From contig CP058732.1 in NCBI GenBank assembly GCA_013414795.1, positions 1,463,950 to 1,527,949 on the forward strand: a stretch of DNA of 64,000 nucleotides, given 5' to 3'. The notes below the pieces were generated by a model that was given only the letters and a program-made list of their open reading frames with translations, ran no database searches and was not told the DNA's origin. Made by a program: the position numbers and the translations under genes. Of the stretch, positions 55,205-64,000 are shown piece by piece (the stretch's first letter is position 1; each line of letters begins with the position of its first letter). This stretch comes from Candidatus Kapaibacterium sp. GTDB lineage: Bacteria > Bacteroidota > Ignavibacteria > Kapaibacteriales > UBA2268.

Positions 55205-57622
55205 TTAGTCAAAAGTGAAAAAGATTAGTTGCGAAAAACCCCCAGAAGCATAAATTCTAATAAGATACATTGAATTTTTTTCAAAGGGAAAATCTATTAA
55301 TGCATTACCGTTTGGAAAGTTTCCTTTGTAAATATTTCTTCCGAGAATGTCAAAGATTTCAATTTCGATGGAATTGTTATCTGTTTGATTTAGACGTACT
55401 AATAATTGATTAGAAGAAATTCGTTCGACAACAAGTTTATCGACAAAGGCTGTGAAATTGCTTGTTCCATATACTTTTGTATTGCATCTGGAAGAGGCAA
55501 AATAATAGTTGGTATCTATTTTTGCTTTAAAAACTATCCGTTTATAAAAACACTCATCAACAATTTCGAGTGTATCCTTGTATATTGAAGTTTGTTCGTG
55601 CACTGGTGCAAAGCAAATAGCAATCTGGGTTGAATCCAAAGGAGGCAAGACTATTGGGAGTTCAGAGGGTGGGATGGAAAAATCAATATTTTGTTTAAGA
55701 GCAAGGGTTTTTAAAATGATTGTATCGGTGGTTTTGTTACAGAGCCAGATTTTTTCGCAAGAAGTAGAAAAGAAGTTCCTTTTGCCAAAGTCGAAAGAAT
55801 CGGAGGGATTGAATCGCAGTAAATCGGAGAAATTTGCGTAAAGCGAGTCTTCGAGTATCAATTTGTTATTTGATTTGTTTGTTACCTCGATTTTGTAATA
55901 ACCAGTTTTGTTTTTGTCAAGCAATTGTACTACGATTTTCGCAGAAGTCTTTGTCTTTGAAACAATATTGAAACCGACATTGTCAAGGCGAATTGGATTA
56001 ATAGATTCAATTCCAGAGATGGTGCTCTGGGTGTCTGCGATGGAAATTATTTTCACTGCACCACAAGAATCGGTAATCGATGTATACGTTGGCGGAAGGG
56101 TATCGATAATATCTACTGTACCTTGAGATATCCTTAAAATTCCAACAAAACCATCATAACTCCCCCCTAAATTGCTTTGTATTGGGTATTTCAAGGGTAA
56201 ATCGTTGCTGGACGTAAGTCCACATAGAGCAAATGTTGTGTCATCTATTGGAATTAAATCTCCTGGGGTATCGAAATTATTACCACCAACGTATGTGGAG
56301 AAAATTCTTTCGAATTTATTGTTAAGAATGAGTAAGTAAGAATCGAAATCTTTACTATAAACGTGTAAATCTGTTGGTAAATTCGTTGAATTAGTTCTAA
56401 AAAGAAGTGCAATATTTTTTCTTTGAGTTAGACGTACCGAACCACCAATGTAATTTAGACCACCGTAGTCAAAACCCTCGAAATTAACTCCACCAAAATA
56501 TGAGCCGAAAAGATAAATTCCATTCTTATCGAAAACGGATAAAAAGATATCTGTTGCCCCAGAAAAACTACTGTTTAAGGTTGAATTTAATAACGTCAAG
56601 TCAGAACTCCTTGTGTAATGAAGAATATAAATGTTATCGTCTTGGTCAATAGTGATTTGGCTAGCATAATCGGCGGAATTTCCACCAAAATATGTGCAAT
56701 ATTTTAATTTACCGTTGGAATCGAAAATGCTATTAAAAGAATCGAACGATTGTGATTTTGTTTTTTGGTAGGCATTTGGTGATATAGGTAAAGTGTTTGA
56801 GTTTGTGTATCCAGCTATTACAATGTCACCAGAAGAAAGGACATCAATTACATCACCTAAGACCCAACTACCTCCTGTTGAACCACCAAAGAATGATGAA
56901 TATAAAAGTGCTCCATTTGTGGAAATTTGTACTATTGGAGTGTTGTATTCCTCAAGCAATACATTTTTTTCTGCATTTGGGGTAAGAGGAAAATCACCGC
57001 TTGAGGTTCTACCAGTAAGCCAAATTGTATTATCTTTATTTACAACTAAATGAGTAAAACTGTCGTAGTTTGTACCGCCCAAAAAAGTAGAGAAAAGTAG
57101 TTTGCCAGTTTGGGAATCCAATTGGAAAATTACCCCATCAGCCGTACCTCCACGGAAATTTTTTTGTATAGCGTTAGGTGTTGTAAAAAAATCGAATCCA
57201 TTAGTTTCTCCACAACACCAAACATTTCCGTTAGAATCTAATGCAATAGCAAAAAGATAATCATCACCAGAAGAAGCCACAATGGTTCCCCAAATAACTT
57301 TACCTTGTAAATTCATTTTAATAATCACAAAATCTGCGAAACGTCGGTTTCCATAAAGATTTGTAGCATAAGGGAAGTTTGGGCCTGATGTTAGGCCCCC
57401 TATGTAAATTGATGAATCTTTTAATACAATTGAAGTAAATTCGTCGTTGGCACTTCCCCCAAGATATGAAAGAAAAATCCAATTGTATTGTGCTAAAATT
57501 TCTTCTTTTTTAAGATTTTCCTCTGATGTTAAACATTTTTGAGCAAAAAATCTTGGTGGGATTAGCAAAACGAATAGCAAATTGATTAACAATAGCCTTG
57601 TTTTAATTTGCCCTACATTCAT
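55205..57622 (-). CDS. SBBP-repeat beta-propeller protein with T9SS sorting domain
   Basis: This is an 805-residue secreted protein with a signal peptide (LLLINLLFVLLIPPRFFA). Residues about 50-500 consist of repeated units such as LFSTFLGGTNYDSFTHLVVN followed by NTIWLTGRTSSGDFPLTPNA, the SBBP (seven-bladed propeller) pattern. A middle region (about 560-705) is ASH-like. The C-terminal 80 residues are a type A T9SS sorting domain (IEIFDILGRNIYKGNFPNG to LIRIYASGGF). It should be exported through the type IX system and attached to the surface or released. The ligand is unknown. Confidence 0.88.
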   Translation of the reverse strand: MNVGQIKTRLLLINLLFVLLIPPRFFAQKCLTSEENLKKEEILAQYNWIFLSYLGGSANDEFTSIVLKDSSIYIGGLTSGPNFPYATNLYGNRRFADFVIIKMNLQGKVIWGTIVASSGDDYLFAIALDSNGNVWCCGETNGFDFFTTPNAIQKNFRGGTADGVIFQLDSQTGKLLFSTFLGGTNYDSFTHLVVNKDNTIWLTGRTSSGDFPLTPNAEKNVLLEEYNTPIVQISTNGALLYSSFFGGSTGGSWVLGDVIDVLSSGDIVIAGYTNSNTLPISPNAYQKTKSQSFDSFNSIFDSNGKLKYCTYFGGNSADYASQITIDQDDNIYILHYTRSSDLTLLNSTLNSSFSGATDIFLSVFDKNGIYLFGSYFGGVNFEGFDYGGLNYIGGSVRLTQRKNIALLFRTNSTNLPTDLHVYSKDFDSYLLILNNKFERIFSTYVGGNNFDTPGDLIPIDDTTFALCGLTSSNDLPLKYPIQSNLGGSYDGFVGILRISQGTVDIIDTLPPTYTSITDSCGAVKIISIADTQSTISGIESINPIRLDNVGFNIVSKTKTSAKIVVQLLDKNKTGYYKIEVTNKSNNKLILEDSLYANFSDLLRFNPSDSFDFGKRNFFSTSCEKIWLCNKTTDTIILKTLALKQNIDFSIPPSELPIVLPPLDSTQIAICFAPVHEQTSIYKDTLEIVDECFYKRIVFKAKIDTNYYFASSRCNTKVYGTSNFTAFVDKLVVERISSNQLLVRLNQTDNNSIEIEIFDILGRNIYKGNFPNGNALIDFPFEKNSMYLIRIYASGGFSQLIFFTFD

Positions 57623-57691
57623 ACTAATAAATTATTTTAAAACTTGTTTATATTGCAAATGTAAATTAATTAAAATTTTAGATTTACAACG

Positions 57692-57723
57692 AAAAAAGCC
57701 CGCCGAAAATGGCGGGCTTTTTT
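57692..57723 (-). terminator. Intrinsic terminator of serC
   Basis: The perfect repeat AAAAAAGCCCGCC/GGCGGGCTTTTTT with a 6-base loop lies 20 bases beyond the serC stop codon. It is symmetric, but on the minus strand it ends serC. Confidence 0.93.
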
Positions 57724-57742
57724 ACATTATTTTTTTTTTAAC

Positions 57743-58828
57743 TTATTTATTCACTTTGGTGAATTCTTCCATAAATTTCACAAGTTTTTCGACCCATTCG
57801 AGTGGACAAGCATTGTAAATCGATACACGAATACCGCCAACACTCCTATGTCCCTTTAAGTTTGTCATATTGTGCTTCTTCTTTGCTTCCTCAATGAACT
57901 TTGCTTCGAGTTCTGGCGTCGGAAGATTTACAACAACATTCATAATCGAGCGGTCTTCCTTATTTTTCACTGGTGTAAACCAGAAGTCGGAGTTAGCATC
58001 GAAAAAGTCATAGAGCATATTTGCCTTTTTGAGATTGGTTTGGTAAACAGCCTCGACGCCACCTTGCTTTTGAATCCACTTCAATGTCTGATTTACTACA
58101 AAAATGTTAACGCAGGGTGGGGTGTTGAAAAGTGAATCATTTTTGATGTGGGTCATATAGTTGAGCATTGTTGGGGCATTGGGATTTCCCTTTTCTTCTG
58201 CCCATTTTTTGTTAATAACAACAATCGTTACGCCAGCGGGTCCGACATTTTTTTGTGCACCAGCGTAAATCAGATGAAATTTGGAGAAATCACGTGGGAT
58301 ACCCAAAAAGTCGCTGGACATATCTGCAACCAAAGGAATTCCGCCAGTATCGGGAATTGTCTTCCATTCTGTTCCGTAAATAGTATTGTTAGTTGTAATG
58401 TGTACATAATCCGCATCGGGAGTGAATTTAATGTCCTTTGGGATATAAGTAAATTTTGCCTCTTCACTCGAAGCAACAACATTGGTTTTACCAACCCATT
58501 GGGCTTCTTTAATTGCTTTTTTCGACCAAGCCCCAGTGTTGACATAGTCTGCTTGATTGCGAAGGAAATTCATTGGAACCATTAGAAATTGAAGGCTTGC
58601 ACCACCACCAAGGAACAAAACTGAATATTCATCTGGCGAAAGACCCATTATTTGAAGAGTGAGTTGTTGTGTTTCCTTGATTAAAGCATCGAATTCTTTG
58701 GAGCGGTGGCTGATTTCCATAATTGATATGCCCGTGTTGTTAAAATCGAGCACTGCTTTACTTGTGGCTTCCAGAACTTCAACTGGAAGTACTGCTGGAC
58801 CAGGTGAAAAATTAATTGCCCTATTCAT
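57743..58828 (-). CDS. serC: Phosphoserine aminotransferase
   Basis: This is a 361-residue PLP-dependent enzyme that converts 3-phosphohydroxypyruvate and glutamate to phosphoserine, the second step after SerA. It starts MNRAINFSPGPAVLP, typical of SerC. The PLP lysine is Lys193 (YAGAQKNVGPAGV), GGGASLQF (about 74-81) binds the cofactor phosphate, and HRSVGGIRVSIYNA is the C-terminal substrate arginine region. A gene for phosphoserine phosphatase (serB) was not identified in the window. It forms a single-gene unit with its own terminator. Confidence 0.96.
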   Translation of the reverse strand: MNRAINFSPGPAVLPVEVLEATSKAVLDFNNTGISIMEISHRSKEFDALIKETQQLTLQIMGLSPDEYSVLFLGGGASLQFLMVPMNFLRNQADYVNTGAWSKKAIKEAQWVGKTNVVASSEEAKFTYIPKDIKFTPDADYVHITTNNTIYGTEWKTIPDTGGIPLVADMSSDFLGIPRDFSKFHLIYAGAQKNVGPAGVTIVVINKKWAEEKGNPNAPTMLNYMTHIKNDSLFNTPPCVNIFVVNQTLKWIQKQGGVEAVYQTNLKKANMLYDFFDANSDFWFTPVKNKEDRSIMNVVVNLPTPELEAKFIEEAKKKHNMTNLKGHRSVGGIRVSIYNACPLEWVEKLVKFMEEFTKVNK

Positions 58829-58900
58829 TTTTTCCTCAAATAAGTGAACTAAAAATGCAAATTACAATTTTGCAGTTACATAACAAAAAGGAAAAATAAA

Positions 58901-58930
58901 AAACATTGCAGGACAAACACTGCAATGTTT
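58901..58930 (-). terminator. Intrinsic terminator of rpmG
   Basis: An 11-base perfect stem AAACATTGCAG/CTGCAATGTTT with an 8-base loop lies 21 bases after the rpmG stop codon on the minus strand and is followed there by a T-rich run. Confidence 0.87.
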
Positions 58931-58951
58931 CTATAGAGAAGTAAGTCTGGT

Positions 58952-59131
58952 TTACTTTACTTCACGGTGTATAGTGTGCCGTCGAAGGAATGGGTTGTAT
59001 TTTTTTAATTCAAGTCTGTCGGGTGTATTATTCCTATTTTTTGTAGTTGTGTAACGAGAAGCAGGTTTTCCTTCCTTCTTTGCTTCTGTGCATTCCAATG
59101 TTACTATGATTCTTGCCTCTTTTTTTGCCAT
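58952..59131 (-). CDS. rpmG: 50S ribosomal protein L33
   Basis: This is a 59-codon gene that starts at the ATG complementary to 59129-59131. The product reads [20 protein letters not shown], then [20 protein letters not shown] and [15 protein letters not shown], which is clearly bacterial L33. It has only one Cys, so it is the zinc-free (C-minus) form. A terminator follows. L33 is often next to secE, nusG or tRNA genes, none of which is visible here. Confidence 0.96.
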   Translation of the reverse strand: MAKKEARIIVTLECTEAKKEGKPASRYTTTKNRNNTPDRLELKKYNPFLRRHTIHREVK

Positions 59132-59198
59132 TTTATCTGTCCTGTATTTTTTAAAAATACAAAATTAGTCAAAAACAAAGAAATAATTGCAAATTTCT

Positions 59199-59792
59199 TT
59201 ACCTTTTTAAGTATAAATTATTTCTATAGATATAGTTTTTCACTTTTTCGGGGACTAAATAGTCGATGGATTTGCCATTTTGAACTAAATCTCTAATTAA
59301 AGTTGAACTTATTTCGATTATTGGATTTTGCAAGAAAAATATAGAATTGTGGAATTCATTTGGGACAAAATCCTTGCTAATTGGCTCAAAATCTCTGCGT
59401 GCAACAACAAGATAACAATTTTCAAGGATTGTTTTCCAATTTTTCCAGAGTGTAAATTTCTTTGCTTGGTCTGTTCCAATAAGAAAAAATAAATTCGAAG
59501 AGGTGAATTTGTTTTTAAAGTGTAGGACTGTCTCGAAAGAATATGAAATTCCACCTTTTTTAATCTCATAAGTATCAACTTGCAACTTGGGGTTCCCTTC
59601 TATTGCCAAATTAATCATTTCAAGGCGATATTGGTCGGCTATTTGCTCTTGGTCTTCAATTTTAAAAGGAGATTTGTGGTTTGGAACCAAATAACATTGA
59701 TCCAAGTTAAAGTTGGAGATGAAAAAGTTTGCAATAATTAAATGACCGATATGAATTGGGTTAAAAGAGCCACCGAAAATTCCTATGTTCAT
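59199..59792 (-). CDS. nadD: Nicotinate-nucleotide adenylyltransferase
   Basis: This is a 197-residue nucleotidyltransferase that adenylates nicotinate mononucleotide in NAD synthesis. The motif GIFGGSFNPIHIGHLIIA at the N-terminus contains the HxGH site, and ISSTLIRDLVQNGKSIDYLVP near the C-terminus is the conserved SxTxxR nucleotide-binding segment. I prefer the ATG at 59792 to a TTG two codons upstream. It follows the HAD gene directly, 6 bases after its stop codon. Confidence 0.95.
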   Translation of the reverse strand: MNIGIFGGSFNPIHIGHLIIANFFISNFNLDQCYLVPNHKSPFKIEDQEQIADQYRLEMINLAIEGNPKLQVDTYEIKKGGISYSFETVLHFKNKFTSSNLFFLIGTDQAKKFTLWKNWKTILENCYLVVARRDFEPISKDFVPNEFHNSIFFLQNPIIEISSTLIRDLVQNGKSIDYLVPEKVKNYIYRNNLYLKR

Positions 59793-59798
59793 CTGCAA

Positions 59799-60554
59799 TT
59801 ATGCTATTTTTTCAATTTCGTTGATAATTTCGGGAATTTCTTTCCAAGAAGTTGCAATGAAATCGGCAATCGTGTGGAGTTCAGCATCCTCATTTAGAAA
59901 GTCTAAATGGTTTCCAATAAAACGAATTGCATACATATTTAAATTCTTTGCACCTTGAATATCTGTTTCCTCAATATCGCCAATGTGAATGGCTTGTTCT
60001 GGTGGACAATCAAATTGTTGCAATGCAGTTTGGAATGCTTTGGGATGGGGTTTGGCTACCCCAGTTTCGTTCGAAAAACTAAAAGCAGAGAAAAAGTCGT
60101 ATATCTCATTAATTTTCATCAATTCTCGAAGTATCGTACCTGGGGAAAATCCCGTATCGGAAATTATTGCGAGTTTGTAATTTTTAGATAGAAATTCTAA
60201 AACCTCACGGACTCCATCGATAAGTTTTGGTGGATGAATTAGGATGCTTTTTTCAAATGTATCTTGTACATCACGAATTAGTTCTTCGACTTTTGGAGCG
60301 TCGAAATAATTCCAGAAAAAGAGCAAAGCGTCGTAAGTTGAAATTGTTCTTTGTTCGTTTCTCCAAATGTTGTTGAAATACTCCCAAGCCTCTTGCATTG
60401 CTTTTTCATATTCTTCGTCTGGTACCGAAACACCTAAAAGTTGGAAAGCAGATTTCAATTTTTCCAATCTTAAAATGTTTCTTTCGGTACCATTGGTCGA
60501 GTCGAATAATGTATTCCAGAAATCGATGGTTATTACTTTAATTTTTTTATTCAT
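59799..60554 (-). CDS. HAD-superfamily hydrolase
   Basis: This is a 251-residue protein of the haloacid dehalogenase superfamily. Motif I is ITIDFWNTLFDS; the nucleophile Asp is present, but the second position (Asp in most phosphatases) is Trp, as in several HAD subfamilies. Motif II is IISDTGFSP, motif III includes KPHPKAF and motif IV is HIGDIEETDIQGAKN. The likely activity is hydrolysis of a small phosphorylated or halogenated compound. I chose the second ATG of the frame, which starts MNKKIKVITID. It is coupled to nadD, so a role near NAD or nucleotide metabolism is possible. Confidence 0.87.
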   Translation of the reverse strand: MNKKIKVITIDFWNTLFDSTNGTERNILRLEKLKSAFQLLGVSVPDEEYEKAMQEAWEYFNNIWRNEQRTISTYDALLFFWNYFDAPKVEELIRDVQDTFEKSILIHPPKLIDGVREVLEFLSKNYKLAIISDTGFSPGTILRELMKINEIYDFFSAFSFSNETGVAKPHPKAFQTALQQFDCPPEQAIHIGDIEETDIQGAKNLNMYAIRFIGNHLDFLNEDAELHTIADFIATSWKEIPEIINEIEKIA

Positions 60555-60663
60555 TATATTGTTCAAATTAGTCTTACAAAATTACTGAATTTTGATTTTA
60601 TGGTAAACAAAATTAAGAGTACAGTTACTTCGTTTTTTCTTTTTCAAAAATAGATTATAAAAA

Positions 60664-62481
60664 TTGGAACTTAAGGAAAAAATAAGCAATCTTCCGACAT
60701 CGCCTGGAGTTTATCTTTATAAAAACAAAAACGGCAAGGTAATTTACGTCGGCAAGGCTGTAAACTTGCGAAACCGTGTTCGTTCTTATTTTCAGACAGG
60801 GAAGCATTTCGATGCAAAAACTGTTGCACTTGTTAAGAACATAGAGGATTTGGAATTCATAGTTACGGATACTGAAGCAGAAGCCTTGATACTTGAAGAT
60901 ACTCTAATCAAAAGGTATAAGCCAAAATATAATGTAATGTTGCGAGACGATAAGACTTATCCTTACATTCGAATTACCAACGAAGAATACCCAAGAATTT
61001 ACTCTACTCGCAAAGTAGTTCGAGATGGTTCGAAGTATTTCGGACCCTACGCAGACGTCAAATCAATGAAACGAATCATAAAACTTGTTCGAACCATATT
61101 TCGATTGCGAAGTTGCAAATTGAAACTCAATGATGAGTCAATCAAGCAAGGGAAGTTCAAAGTCTGCTTGGATTATCAAATCAAGAAATGCGATGGACCT
61201 TGCGAAGGATTAATTTCAAAAGAGCAATATCTGGAAAGTGTCAGAAATGCAATTAGTTTGATTAACGGAAAGACATCCCAAATCGAAAAGCAGTTGCTTC
61301 AAAGTATGCAAAAGTATGCAGAAGAATTGAAATTTGAACAGGCTGCCTACTATCGTAATCAATACTTGCTTTTAAAAGATTACACTGAACAGCAAAAGGT
61401 TGTTACTGCCGAACTAATCGACAGAGATGTTTTTGGATTTGCAGAGGCAGAGGGAATGGCTTGCGTTTTGGTTTTTAATATTCGTGAAGGAAAACTAATT
61501 GGGAAGAGACATTTTCTTATGCGGAATACTGTCGGGTCAACAAATTCCGATATTTTGCAAGCGGGAATTGAGAAACTCTATCTTGAAACAGAATTTATTC
61601 CCGACGAAATTCTCCTTCCTTTTCAATTGGAAGAAGATAAATTCATAAGGGAATATCTAAAATCGAGGAAAGGAAAAGTAGTTGAAATCTCAATCCCAAA
61701 ATTGGGAGATAAGAAGAAACTGGTCAATCTTGCCAACGAAAATGCTCACTTTCAACTTCAAGAACATCTTTTGACAATGATGAAAAAGGATGCTGAATTG
61801 CCAAAGAGAGTGCTCGAAGTGCAAAAGGATTTGTCTTTGTCCAAGCCACCTCGGAGAATTGAATGCTTCGACAATTCACATATTCAAGGTAGCGATTACG
61901 TGTCGTCAGTTGTTGTTTTTAAGGATTGCAAACCAAATAAAAGTGAGTACAGAAAATTTAAGATTAAAACAGTCGAGCAAAATGATGATTTTGCCGCAAT
62001 GCGGGAGGCAGTTTTTCGCCGCTACCGTAGGCTTTTAGACGAAAACAAAGAATTGCCCGACCTTATTATTATCGATGGAGGGAAAGGTCAATTGAACGAA
62101 GCGGTTTCAGTATTGAAAGAATTGGGAATTTACGAGAAAGTCCAAGTTATTTCAATTGCTAAAAGATTGGAAGAAATTTTCAAACCAGAGCAAAGCGATT
62201 CTATAATTTTACCAAGAAGTTCCGCAACTTTACAATTAATCCAACAGATTCGAGACGAAGCCCATAGATTTGCAATTACATACCATCGCAAATTGCGAGC
62301 GAAAAGAACAATTTCGACAGAGTTACTCAATATCGATGGGGTAGGAGAAATAACAGCAAATAAATTACTTAATGAGTTTGGTTCTGTTAAGGAAATAAAG
62401 AACAAAACATTAGAGGAATTGACAAGTGTGGTAGGGAAAAAAGTTGCACAGAAGATTTATGATTATTTTCACAAGGAATAA
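60664..62481 (+). CDS. uvrC: Excinuclease ABC subunit C
   Basis: This is a 605-residue nuclease of nucleotide-excision repair that cuts on both sides of a lesion with UvrA and UvrB. It has a GIY-YIG domain (SPGVYLYKNKNGKVIYVGKA, about 13-32), a UVR motif (about 205-240), the UvrC RNase-H-like domain (IECFDNSHIQGSDYVSSVV, IIDGGKGQL) and a C-terminal helix-hairpin-helix (LLNIDGVGEITANKLL). Translation starts at TTG: no ATG is available before the in-frame stop at 60658. The weak start may keep expression low. Confidence 0.95.
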   Translation: MELKEKISNLPTSPGVYLYKNKNGKVIYVGKAVNLRNRVRSYFQTGKHFDAKTVALVKNIEDLEFIVTDTEAEALILEDTLIKRYKPKYNVMLRDDKTYPYIRITNEEYPRIYSTRKVVRDGSKYFGPYADVKSMKRIIKLVRTIFRLRSCKLKLNDESIKQGKFKVCLDYQIKKCDGPCEGLISKEQYLESVRNAISLINGKTSQIEKQLLQSMQKYAEELKFEQAAYYRNQYLLLKDYTEQQKVVTAELIDRDVFGFAEAEGMACVLVFNIREGKLIGKRHFLMRNTVGSTNSDILQAGIEKLYLETEFIPDEILLPFQLEEDKFIREYLKSRKGKVVEISIPKLGDKKKLVNLANENAHFQLQEHLLTMMKKDAELPKRVLEVQKDLSLSKPPRRIECFDNSHIQGSDYVSSVVVFKDCKPNKSEYRKFKIKTVEQNDDFAAMREAVFRRYRRLLDENKELPDLIIIDGGKGQLNEAVSVLKELGIYEKVQVISIAKRLEEIFKPEQSDSIILPRSSATLQLIQQIRDEAHRFAITYHRKLRAKRTISTELLNIDGVGEITANKLLNEFGSVKEIKNKTLEELTSVVGKKVAQKIYDYFHKE

Positions 62482-62506
62482 ACTATGTAACTTATAGCAA
62501 AACCAA

Positions 62507-63412
62507 TTATTTATTTCTTCCAGTCAAATTTTCGATGATTCGTTCGAGGTCATCAAGATTATAATATTCAATGATTATTTTTCCTTTGTTGTTTTTGTCT
62601 TGGATTTTTACTTTTGTACCAAGAATACGGGAAATCTCATTTTCGTAGAATGCGATATTGCTATCTTTTGTTTGTTCCCTTTGCTTTTTGGCTTGCAATT
62701 TTTTGAACTTTTCGTTTAATTTGCCTACGATTTTTTCAGTTTGACGGACGGAAAGGTTTTCGGAAAGAATTTTTTTCCAAACTTGCTTAATCAAATTATC
62801 ATCACTTAAAGAGAGCAATACTTTTGCGTGACCAATGGAAATTTCGCCGTTTCGCAAACTATCTTGAACTGCAATTGGAAGTTTTAAAAGCCGAATAAGG
62901 TTTGTGATGGTCGAGCGGTCTTTTCCAACACGTTTAGCGATTTCTTCTTGTGTTAAATTAAATTCCTCGCTAAGTTTTTTTAAACCGTTGGCTAAGTCGA
63001 TTGGGTTTAAGTCTTCACGCTGGATATTTTCAATGAGTGCGATTTCCAGCATTTTGTAATCTTCGTCGACTTTGATGATGAATGCAGGTATTTTGGTTAA
63101 TCCAGCCTTGATTGCAGCACGTATTCGCCGCTCACCAGAAATTAATTGATAATTATTTCCGATTTTCCTAAGAGTTATTGGTTGAATAACGCCATTGATT
63201 TTTATTGATTCAGCCAGTTCCTCTATGTTCTTATCTTCGAATTGCTTCCTTGGTTGATATGGATTGAATTGAATTTGGGAGATTTCAACTTCCTGGAATA
63301 TTTCGTTCAAATAGTTCTGCATTCTTTGCTTTACATCGTCATCAAGAATGTCCGACGGAATTAAAGAACTTAATCCTTTTCCCAGTCCGAAGTTTTTCTT
63401 CTTTTCGCTCAT
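62507..63412 (-). CDS. parB: Chromosome-partitioning protein ParB
   Basis: This is a 301-residue DNA-binding CTP hydrolase. It has QFNPYQPRKQFED (about 48), the CTPase motif ISGERRIRAAI (about 92) and the parS-reading helix-turn-helix (LTQEEIAKRVGKDRSTITNLIRL). The C-terminal dimerisation domain follows a Lys-rich linker. It follows parA by one base on the minus strand. I saw no full parS palindrome in the window. Confidence 0.96.
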   Translation of the reverse strand: MSEKKKNFGLGKGLSSLIPSDILDDDVKQRMQNYLNEIFQEVEISQIQFNPYQPRKQFEDKNIEELAESIKINGVIQPITLRKIGNNYQLISGERRIRAAIKAGLTKIPAFIIKVDEDYKMLEIALIENIQREDLNPIDLANGLKKLSEEFNLTQEEIAKRVGKDRSTITNLIRLLKLPIAVQDSLRNGEISIGHAKVLLSLSDDNLIKQVWKKILSENLSVRQTEKIVGKLNEKFKKLQAKKQREQTKDSNIAFYENEISRILGTKVKIQDKNNKGKIIIEYYNLDDLERIIENLTGRNK

Positions 63413-63413
63413 T

Positions 63414-64000
63414 TTACTTATTTATATTGTTTCTTCTCAAAATTTCTTTTGCCAATTCAATGTAATTTTTACATCCAATGCTTGTTGGGTCGTATAAAAC
63501 AACTGGTTTGCCGTGGCTTGGTGCTTCCGACAAGCGAACATTCCTATTGATTACGGTTTTGTAAGCTTTTTCGCCGAAAAGTTTCCAAATCTCTTGTGCA
63601 ACTTGATTGGAAAGCCTTAGCCTCGAATCGTACATAGTAAGCAAAACGCCTTCAAGATTTAAATTTGGGTTTAAACCAATTCGTACCATATGAATAGTGT
63701 TCAACAATTTGCTAAGACCTTCGAGTGCATAATATTCACATTGGACTGGAATAATCACACTGTCGGCAGCAGTCAGTGCATTTATTGTCAACAACCCGAG
63801 AGAAGGCGGACAATCGATTAAAATAAATTCAAATTCGGTTCTGATAACTTCGATTTTTTCTTTTAAAACCTTTTCTCGATTATCAAAGTTAACCAGTTCG
63901 ATTTCAGCACCAACGAGGTTGATATTGGAAGGAAGTAATTTAAGGTTTTCGATTTCTGTGTCCAAAAGTGCTAACTGAATTGGAGTTTTTCCTATTAGAA
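63414..64000 (-). CDS. parA: Chromosome-partitioning ATPase ParA (partial, cut by window edge)
   Basis: The C-terminal 194 residues of a Soj/ParA ATPase are present: [20 protein letters not shown] (switch II), [14 protein letters not shown] and [16 protein letters not shown]. The frame stays open to the edge of the window ([15 protein letters not shown]), so the Walker A part lies beyond it. ParA and ParB segregate the chromosome origin. In many bacteria they lie close to oriC, so the origin may be not far beyond position 64000. Confidence 0.95.
   Translation of the reverse strand, partial: LIGKTPIQLALLDTEIENLKLLPSNINLVGAEIELVNFDNREKVLKEKIEVIRTEFEFILIDCPPSLGLLTINALTAADSVIIPVQCEYYALEGLSKLLNTIHMVRIGLNPNLNLEGVLLTMYDSRLRLSNQVAQEIWKLFGEKAYKTVINRNVRLSEAPSHGKPVVLYDPTSIGCKNYIELAKEILRRNNINK

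Overview
The window is AT-rich (roughly one third G+C by eye) and reads as chromosome of a Gram-negative, didermic bacterium of the Bacteroidota/Chlorobiota/Ignavibacteriota (FCB) group. The evidence is two large secreted proteins with type IX secretion (T9SS) C-terminal sorting domains, a TonB-dependent receptor with an N-terminal carboxypeptidase-regulatory-like domain, many lipoproteins, a glycosyltransferase family 9 (LPS heptosyltransferase-type) protein, choice-of-anchor-D/ASH repeats and SBBP propeller repeats. The genus cannot be named from sequence alone.

Layout. 1-4194: tail of a membrane-fusion protein, two ABC ATPases and two ABC-2 permeases, forming a YbhG-F-S-R-like exporter in which the usual double ATPase is split into two genes. 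4195-4795: no gene, but a compact multi-hairpin element. 4796-7598 (minus): Kef-type cation antiporter, a broken 4Fe-4S ferredoxin and an ACR3 arsenite efflux pump. 7599-12073: a gene-poor stretch, then a decayed HtrA/S1C-type protease gene, a small exported protein and a VWA-OmpA lipoprotein. 12648-13008 (minus): tmRNA. 13080-17806: PBP2, a lipoprotein with seven cysteine-patterned repeats and a thioredoxin-like lipoprotein. 17818-20367 (minus): GT9 glycosyltransferase and a sigma-54 activator whose receiver lacks its N-terminus. 20511-26654: a 5'-truncated OmpA fragment and a 1880-residue T9SS cargo protein.

26867-33435: PgpH-type HD phosphodiesterase, XerD and an AddB-like nuclease. 33436-39431 (minus): glutathione peroxidase, a DUF1015 protein, SerA, then a TonB receptor with two small companion proteins that look metal-related. 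39503-41178: PlsY and GpsA (phospholipid precursor synthesis), overlapped at the 3' end by a convergent sodium:solute symporter. 42705-54843: a long co-directional block of TPR lipoprotein, NtrB-like kinase, NtrC-like regulator, HEAT protein, CheR, two CheY, CheZ-like phosphatase, CheA, CheB and an unknown protein. This is a chemosensory core without CheW or a receptor in view. 54846-64000: ClpS, an SBBP/T9SS protein, SerC, L33 (rpmG, recovered by eye because it has only 59 codons), NadD, a HAD hydrolase, UvrC, ParB and partial ParA.

One theme is gene decay at several places: the ferredoxin, the HtrA-like protease, and a divergent pair that both lack their 5' ends at the same junction. The other is repeat-rich surface proteins. 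The most novel-looking items are the seven-fold Cys-repeat lipoprotein beside PBP2, the chemosensory block embedded with NtrBC, HEAT and TPR genes, and the DUF1015 gene coupled to serA. I saw no CRISPR array, insertion sequence, tRNA or rRNA gene.
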